Assembly (NCBI RefSeq): GCF_050948175.1 | Contig: NW_027490107.1 | Location: forward strand, 1,106,710-1,170,709 | DNA length: 64,000 nt | Source of the DNA: Xylocopa sonorina | Lineage: Eukaryota; Arthropoda; Insecta; Hymenoptera; Apidae | Reading direction: 5' to 3' | Shown: positions 58,701 through 64,000 of the stretch, piece after piece | Layout of the letters: each line of letters starts with the position of its first letter | Position numbering within the stretch: the first letter of the stretch is position 1 | Notes under the pieces: generated by a model | The model's database searches: none | Told to the model about the DNA's origin: nothing | The model's input: the letters and a program-made list of their open reading frames with translations, nothing else | Translations under genes and position numbers: made by a program

Positions 58701-61700
58701 AGTCGCATTTACATTCTTTTGATGTGAATACGAGGTATACATGACACCTCGCAATGAATATTATATCTTATAATGAAGCATAGAAATGAGATGCGATATC
58801 GCGATCTAATAAGCATTAGAACTCTATTGCCTCGACGCGGAGATATCTGCAGACGCTTTTTCCTAGCATCGAAGTGTCGGATTTTCATTCCTTTGTAGTA
58901 AATGCGAGGAATACATGACACTTCGCAATGAATATTTATATCTTATCACGAAACATAGAAATGAGATGCGATATCGCGTTTTAAGAAGAATTAGAACTCT
59001 ATTGCTACGATATGTAGGCATCTGCAAACGCTATTTCCTAGCAAGCAGTAGTCGCATTTACATTCTCTTGAAGTGAATACGAGGTATACGTGACACTTCG
59101 CAATGAACATTATATCTTATCACGTAACATAGAAGTGAGATGCGATATCGCGTTTTAAGAAGCATTAGAACCCTATTGCCTCGATGCGGAGATATCTGCA
59201 AACGCTATTTCCTAGCATGGAAGTGTCGCATTTACATTCTTTTGAATTGAATTCGAGGTATACATGACACTTCGGAATGAATATTATAACTTATCACGAA
59301 ACATAGAAATGAGATGCGATATCGCGATCTAAGAAGCATTAGAATTCTATTGCTACGATATGTAGGCATCTGCAAACGCTATTTCCTTGTAAGCAAGAGT
59401 CGCATTTACATTCTTTTGAAGTGAATACGAGGTATACATGACACTTCGTAATGAATATTATATCTTATCATGTAACATAGGAGAGAGATGCGATATCGCG
59501 TTTTAAGAAGCATTAGAACTCTATGGCCTCGATGCGGAGACATCTGCAAACGCTATTTCCTAGCATGGAAGTGTCGCATTTACATTCGTTTGGTAGTGAA
59601 TACGAGGTATACGTGACATTTCGCAATGAATATTATATCTTAGCACGAAACATAGAAATGAAATGCGACATCTCGTTTTAAGAAGCATTAGGACTCTTTT
59701 GCTACGATACGTAGACATCTGCAAACGATATTCCCAAGGATGCAAGCGTCGCATTTACATTCTTTTGAAGTGAATACGAGGTATACGTGACACTTCGCAA
59801 TGAATATTATATCTTATCACGAAATATAGAAATGAGATGCGATATCGCGATTTAAGTAGTATTAGAACTCTATTGCTACGATACGTAGACATCTGCAAAC
59901 GCTATTTCCTAGCAAGGAAGATTCGCATTTACATTCTTTTGAAGTGAATACGAGGTATACAGAGCACTTCGCTCTGAACATTATATCTTATCATGTAACA
60001 TAGAAGTAAGATGCGATATCGCGCATTAAGAAGCACTAGAACCCTATTGCCTCGATGCGAAGATATCTGCAAACGCTATTTCCTAGCATGGAAATGTCGC
60101 ATTTACATTCTTTTGAAGTGAATACGAGGTATACATTACACTTCGCAATGAATATTATACCTTATCACCAAACATAGAAATGAGATGCGATATCGCGTTT
60201 TAAGAAGCATTAGATCTCTATTGCCTCGACGCGTAGACATCTGCAGACGCTATTTCCTAGCAAGGAAGTGTTGCATTTGCATTCGTTTGGAGTGAATACG
60301 ACGTACACGTGACATTTCGCAATGAATATTATATCTTATCACGAAACATAGAAATGAAATGCGACAACTCGTTTTAAGAAGCATTAGGAATCTTTCGCTA
60401 CGATAAGTAGACATCTGCAAACGATATTCCCAAGGATGCAAACGTCGCATTTACATTCTTTTGAAGTGAATACGAGGTATACATGACACTTCACTATGAA
60501 TATTGTATCTCATCACGAAACATATAAATGAGTCACGATATCGCGATTTAAGTAGCATTAGAACTCTATTGCTACGATACGTAGACATCTGCAAACGCTA
60601 TTTCCTAGCAAGCAATAGTCGCATTTACATTCTTTTGAAGTGAATACGAGGTATACATGACACTTCGCAATGAATATTATATCTTATCATGAAACATAGA
60701 AGTGAGATGCGATATCGCGTTTTAAGAAGCATTAGAACTCTATTGCCTCGACGCCTAGACGTCTGCAGACGCTATTTCCTAGCATGGAAGTGTCGCATTT
60801 ACATTGTTTTGTAGTGAATACGAGGTGTACATGACACTTCGCAATGAATATTACATCTTATCACGAAACATAGAAATGGGATGCGATATCGAGATCTAAG
60901 AAGCATTAGAATTCTATTGCTACGATATGTAGGCATCTGCAAACGCCATTTCCTTGCAAGGAAGAGTCGCATTTACATTCTTTTGAAGTGAATACGTGGT
61001 ATACATGACACTTCGCAATGAATATTATATCCTATCGTGAAACATAGGAGTGAGATGCGATATCGCGTTTTAAGAAGCATTAGATCTCTACTGCCTCGAC
61101 GCGTAGACATCTGCAGACGTTATTTCCTAGGATGGAGTTGTCGCAATTACATTCTTTTGAAGTGAATACGAGGTGTACATGACAATTTGCAATGAATATT
61201 ACATCTTATCACGAAACATAGAAATGGGATGCGATATCGCGATTTAAGATGCATTAGAACTCTATTGCTACGATACGTAGACATCTGCAAACGCTATTTC
61301 CTAGCAAGGAATAGTCGCATTTACATTCGTTTGGAGAGAATACGAGGTATACATGACACTTCGCAGTGAATATTATATCTTATCATGAAACATAGAAGAG
61401 AGATGCGATATCGCGCTCTAAGAAGCACTAGAACTCTATGGCCTCGATGCGGCGACATAAAGTGAATACAATGTATACATGACACTTCGCAATGAATATT
61501 ATATCTTATCACGAAACATATAAATGAGGTGTCATATCGCGATTTAAGTAGCATTAGAACGCTATTGCTACGATACGTAGACATCTGCAAACGCTATTTC
61601 CTAGCAAGCAATAGTCGCATTTACATTATTTTGAAGTGAATACAAGGTATACATGACCATTCGCAATGAATATTATATCTTATCACGAAACATAGAAATG

Positions 61701-64000
61701 AGATACGATATCGCGATTTAAGTAGCATTAGTACTCTATTGCTACGATACGTAGACATCTGAATACGCCATTTCCTAGCAAGGAAGTGTCGCATTTACAT
61801 TCGTTTGGAGAGAATACGAGGTATACATGACACTTCGCAGTGAATATTATATCTTATCATGAAACATAGAAGAGAGATGCGATATCGCGTTCTAAGAAGC
61901 ACTAGAACTCTATGGCCTCGATGCGGCGACATAAAGTGAATACAATGTATACATGACACTTCGCAATGAATATTATATCTTATCACGAAACATATAAATG
62001 AGGTGTCATATCGCGATTTAAGTAGCATTAGAACGCTATTGCTACGATACGTAGACATCTGCAAACGCTATTTCCTAGCAAGCAATAGTCGCATTTACAT
62101 TCTTTTGAAGTGAATACAAGGTATACATGACCATTCGCAATGAATATTATATCTTATAACGAAACATAGAAATGAGATGCGATATCGCGATTTAAGTAGC
62201 ATTAGAACTCTATTGCTACGATACGTAGACATCTGAATACACTACTTCCTAGCAAGGAAGTGTCGCATTTACATTCTTTTGAAGTGTATACGAGGTGTAC
62301 ATGACACCTCGCAGTGAATATTATAACTTATCACGAAACATAGAAATGAGATGCGATATCGCGATCTAAGCAGCATTAGAAGTCTATTGCTACGAGACGT
62401 AGGCATCTGCAAACGCTATTTCCTAGCAAGGAATAGTCGCATTTACATTATTTTGAAGTGAATACAAGGTATACATGACCATTCGCAATGAATATTATAT
62501 CTTATCACGAAACATAGAAATGAGATACGATATCGCGATTTAAGTAGCATTAGTACTCTATTGCTACGATACGTAGACATCTGAATACGCCATTTCCTAG
62601 CAAGGAAGTGTCGCATTTACATTCGTTTGGAGAGAATACGAGGTATACATGACACTTCGCAGTGAATATTATATCTTATCATGAAACATAGAAGAGAGAT
62701 GCGATATCGCGCTCTAAGAAGCACTAGAACTCTATGGCCTCGATGCGGCGATATAAAGTGAATACAATGTATACATGACACTTCGCAATGAATATTATAT
62801 CTTATCACGAAACATATAAATGAGGTGTCATATCGCGATTTAAGTAGCATTAGAACGCTATTGCTACGATACGTAGACATCTGCAAACGCTATTTCCTAG
62901 CAAGCAATAGTCGCATTTACATTATTTTGAAGTGAATACAAGGTATACATGACCATTCGCAATGAATATTATATCTTATCACGAAACATAGAAATGAGAT
63001 ACGATATCGCGATTTAAGTAGCATTAGTACTCTATTGCTACGATACGTAGACATCTGAATACGCCATTTCCTAGCAAGGAAGTGTCGCATTTACATTCGT
63101 TTGGAGAGAATACGAGGTATACATGACACTTCGCAGTGAATATTATATCTTATCATGAAACATAGAAGAGAGATGCGATATCGCGTTCTAAGAAGCACTA
63201 GAACTCTATGGCCTCGATGCGGCGACATAAAGTGAATACAATGTATACATGACACTTCGCAATGAATATTATATCTTATCACGAAACATATAAATGAGGT
63301 GTCATATCGCGATTTAAGTAGCATTAGAACGCTATTGCTACGATACGTAGACATCTGCAAACGCTATTTCCTAGCAAGCAATAGTCGCATTTACATTCTT
63401 TTGAAGTGAATACAAGGTATACATGACCATTCGCAATGAATATTATATCTTATAACGAAACATAGAAATGAGATGCGATATCGCGATTTAAGTAGCATTA
63501 GAACTCTATTGCTACGATACGTAGACATCTGAATACACTACTTCCTAGCAAGGAAGTGTCGCATTTACATTCTTTTGAAGTGTATACGAGGTGTACATGA
63601 CACCTCGCAGTGAATATTATAACTTATCACGAAACATAGAAATGAGATGCGATATCGCGATCTAAGCAGCATTAGAAGTCTATTGCTACGAGACGTAGGC
63701 ATCTGCAAACGCTATTTCCTAGCAAGGAATAGTCGCATTTACATTCCTTTGAAGTGAATACGAGGTATACATGTCACTTCGCAATGAATATTATATCTTA
63801 TCATGAATCATAGAAGTGAGATGCGATATCGCGTTTTAAGAAGCATTAGAACCTTACTGCCTCGACGCGTAGACATCTGCAGGCGCTACATGATAGCATG
63901 GAAGTGTCGCACTTACATTCTTTTGAAGTGAATACGATGTATACGTGACACTTCGCAATGAATATTATATCTTATCACGAAACATAGAAATGAGGTTTCA
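49741..64000 (+). repeat. Multi-monomer higher-order repeat units (about 4.1-5.3 kb) in block 3
   Basis: A unit beginning at 49741 recurs at 53816 (offset 4075) and 59111 (offset 5295), with near-identical marked monomers such as the one containing AGAGCACTTCGCTCT (50417, 54667, 59962). Length differences are whole monomers: one monomer missing near 50113 in the first unit, a two-monomer segment doubled near 51700-52390, and extra monomers at 57560-59110 that match 47900-49740. Confidence 0.85.
61321..63912 (+). repeat. Nested 474/822/1296-bp higher-order repeat
   Basis: Marked monomers recur at 61321, 61795, 62617 and 63091, giving spacings 474, 822 and 474 and a 1296-bp unit. These equal 3, 5 and 8 monomers minus one or two 48-bp deletions carried by a shortened monomer (GGCGACAT joined directly to AAAGTGAATAC). 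The same 474-bp pair is at 52298/52772 and 56200/56674. Confidence 0.88.

Larger units (their letters stand above)
47412..64000 (+). repeat. 174-bp satellite array, block 3 (forward), continuing past the window
   Basis: About 95 monomers in the same orientation as block 1. The switch from block 2 is direct at about 47409-47413, with no foreign DNA. Monomers alternate between GTGTCGC and TAGTCGC variants. Translated open frames of 64-89 residues here are satellite read in its open frame, not genes. Confidence 0.95.

Noticed and set aside
52298..63360. Repeated 64-89-residue open frames such as MQMSTYRSNSVLMLL across the satellite
   Set aside because: They are the 174-bp satellite read in a stop-poor frame. 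They recur with the monomer period, have no codon bias and are broken in most monomers.
22479..64000. CRISPR array
   Set aside because: Repeats are 174 bp, contiguous without spacers, degenerate, and in a eukaryotic telomere-proximal setting.
22479..64000. CENP-B-box-like site in the satellite (CTTCGCAATGAATATT)
   Set aside because: It keeps TTCG but lacks the required A and CGGG positions of the box.

Overview
The window is the left end of an insect chromosome, from a lineage with the TTAGG telomere repeat. The C-rich strand (CCTAA) reads left to right, so the physical chromosome end lies to the left. The species cannot be fixed from sequence alone. TTAGG telomeres, GC-rich R1-clade retrotransposons and an AT-rich background would suit an ant, a bee or a lepidopteran. 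There is no bacterial-style gene, tRNA, rRNA or CRISPR array, and no convincing host protein-coding gene.

Layout. (1) 1-17928: three head-to-tail copies of one telomere-targeted non-LTR retrotransposon, all on the minus strand with their 3' ends facing the chromosome end. Copy A (1-4573) is cut by the window edge and decayed. Copy B (4587-11128) has one frameshift and a short 5' truncation. Copy C (11148-17928) has both ORFs intact. Only about 13 and 19 bp of CCTAA repeat separate them, and each poly(A) tail (poly-T on +) starts right after CC of CCTAA. This insertion point and polarity fit the TRAS group of the R1 clade. (2) 17929-18173: about 48 CCTAA repeats. (3) 18174-22478: subtelomeric unique DNA containing a 1380-bp solo LTR (20217-21596) with a GTAC target duplication. 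(4) 22479-64000: at least 40 kb of a 174-bp satellite in three blocks. The middle block (39283-47411) is inverted. Its left breakpoint carries a truncated LTR retrotransposon (37797-39282) and its right breakpoint is seamless. Higher-order repeats are obvious: a 4772-bp near-perfect tandem duplication, 696-bp periodicity in the inverted block, and 4.1-5.3 kb units plus nested 474/822/1296-bp units on the right.

How the parts work together. In each retrotransposon, ORF1 encodes a gag-like RNA-binding protein with three zinc knuckles, an AT-hook-like motif and a coiled coil. ORF2 encodes an APE-type endonuclease that should nick telomeric repeats, a reverse transcriptase and a C-terminal zinc knuckle. 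The 3' UTR is an almost continuous chain of strong hairpins conserved between copies. ORF2 appears to need a non-standard start, because its catalytic N-terminus lies upstream of its first ATG and overlaps the end of ORF1 in the -1 frame. The satellite has nucleosome-scale units and conserved dyads and lies within 5 kb of the telomere repeat. It is either subtelomeric heterochromatin or the centromere of an acrocentric/telocentric chromosome; the sequence alone does not decide.
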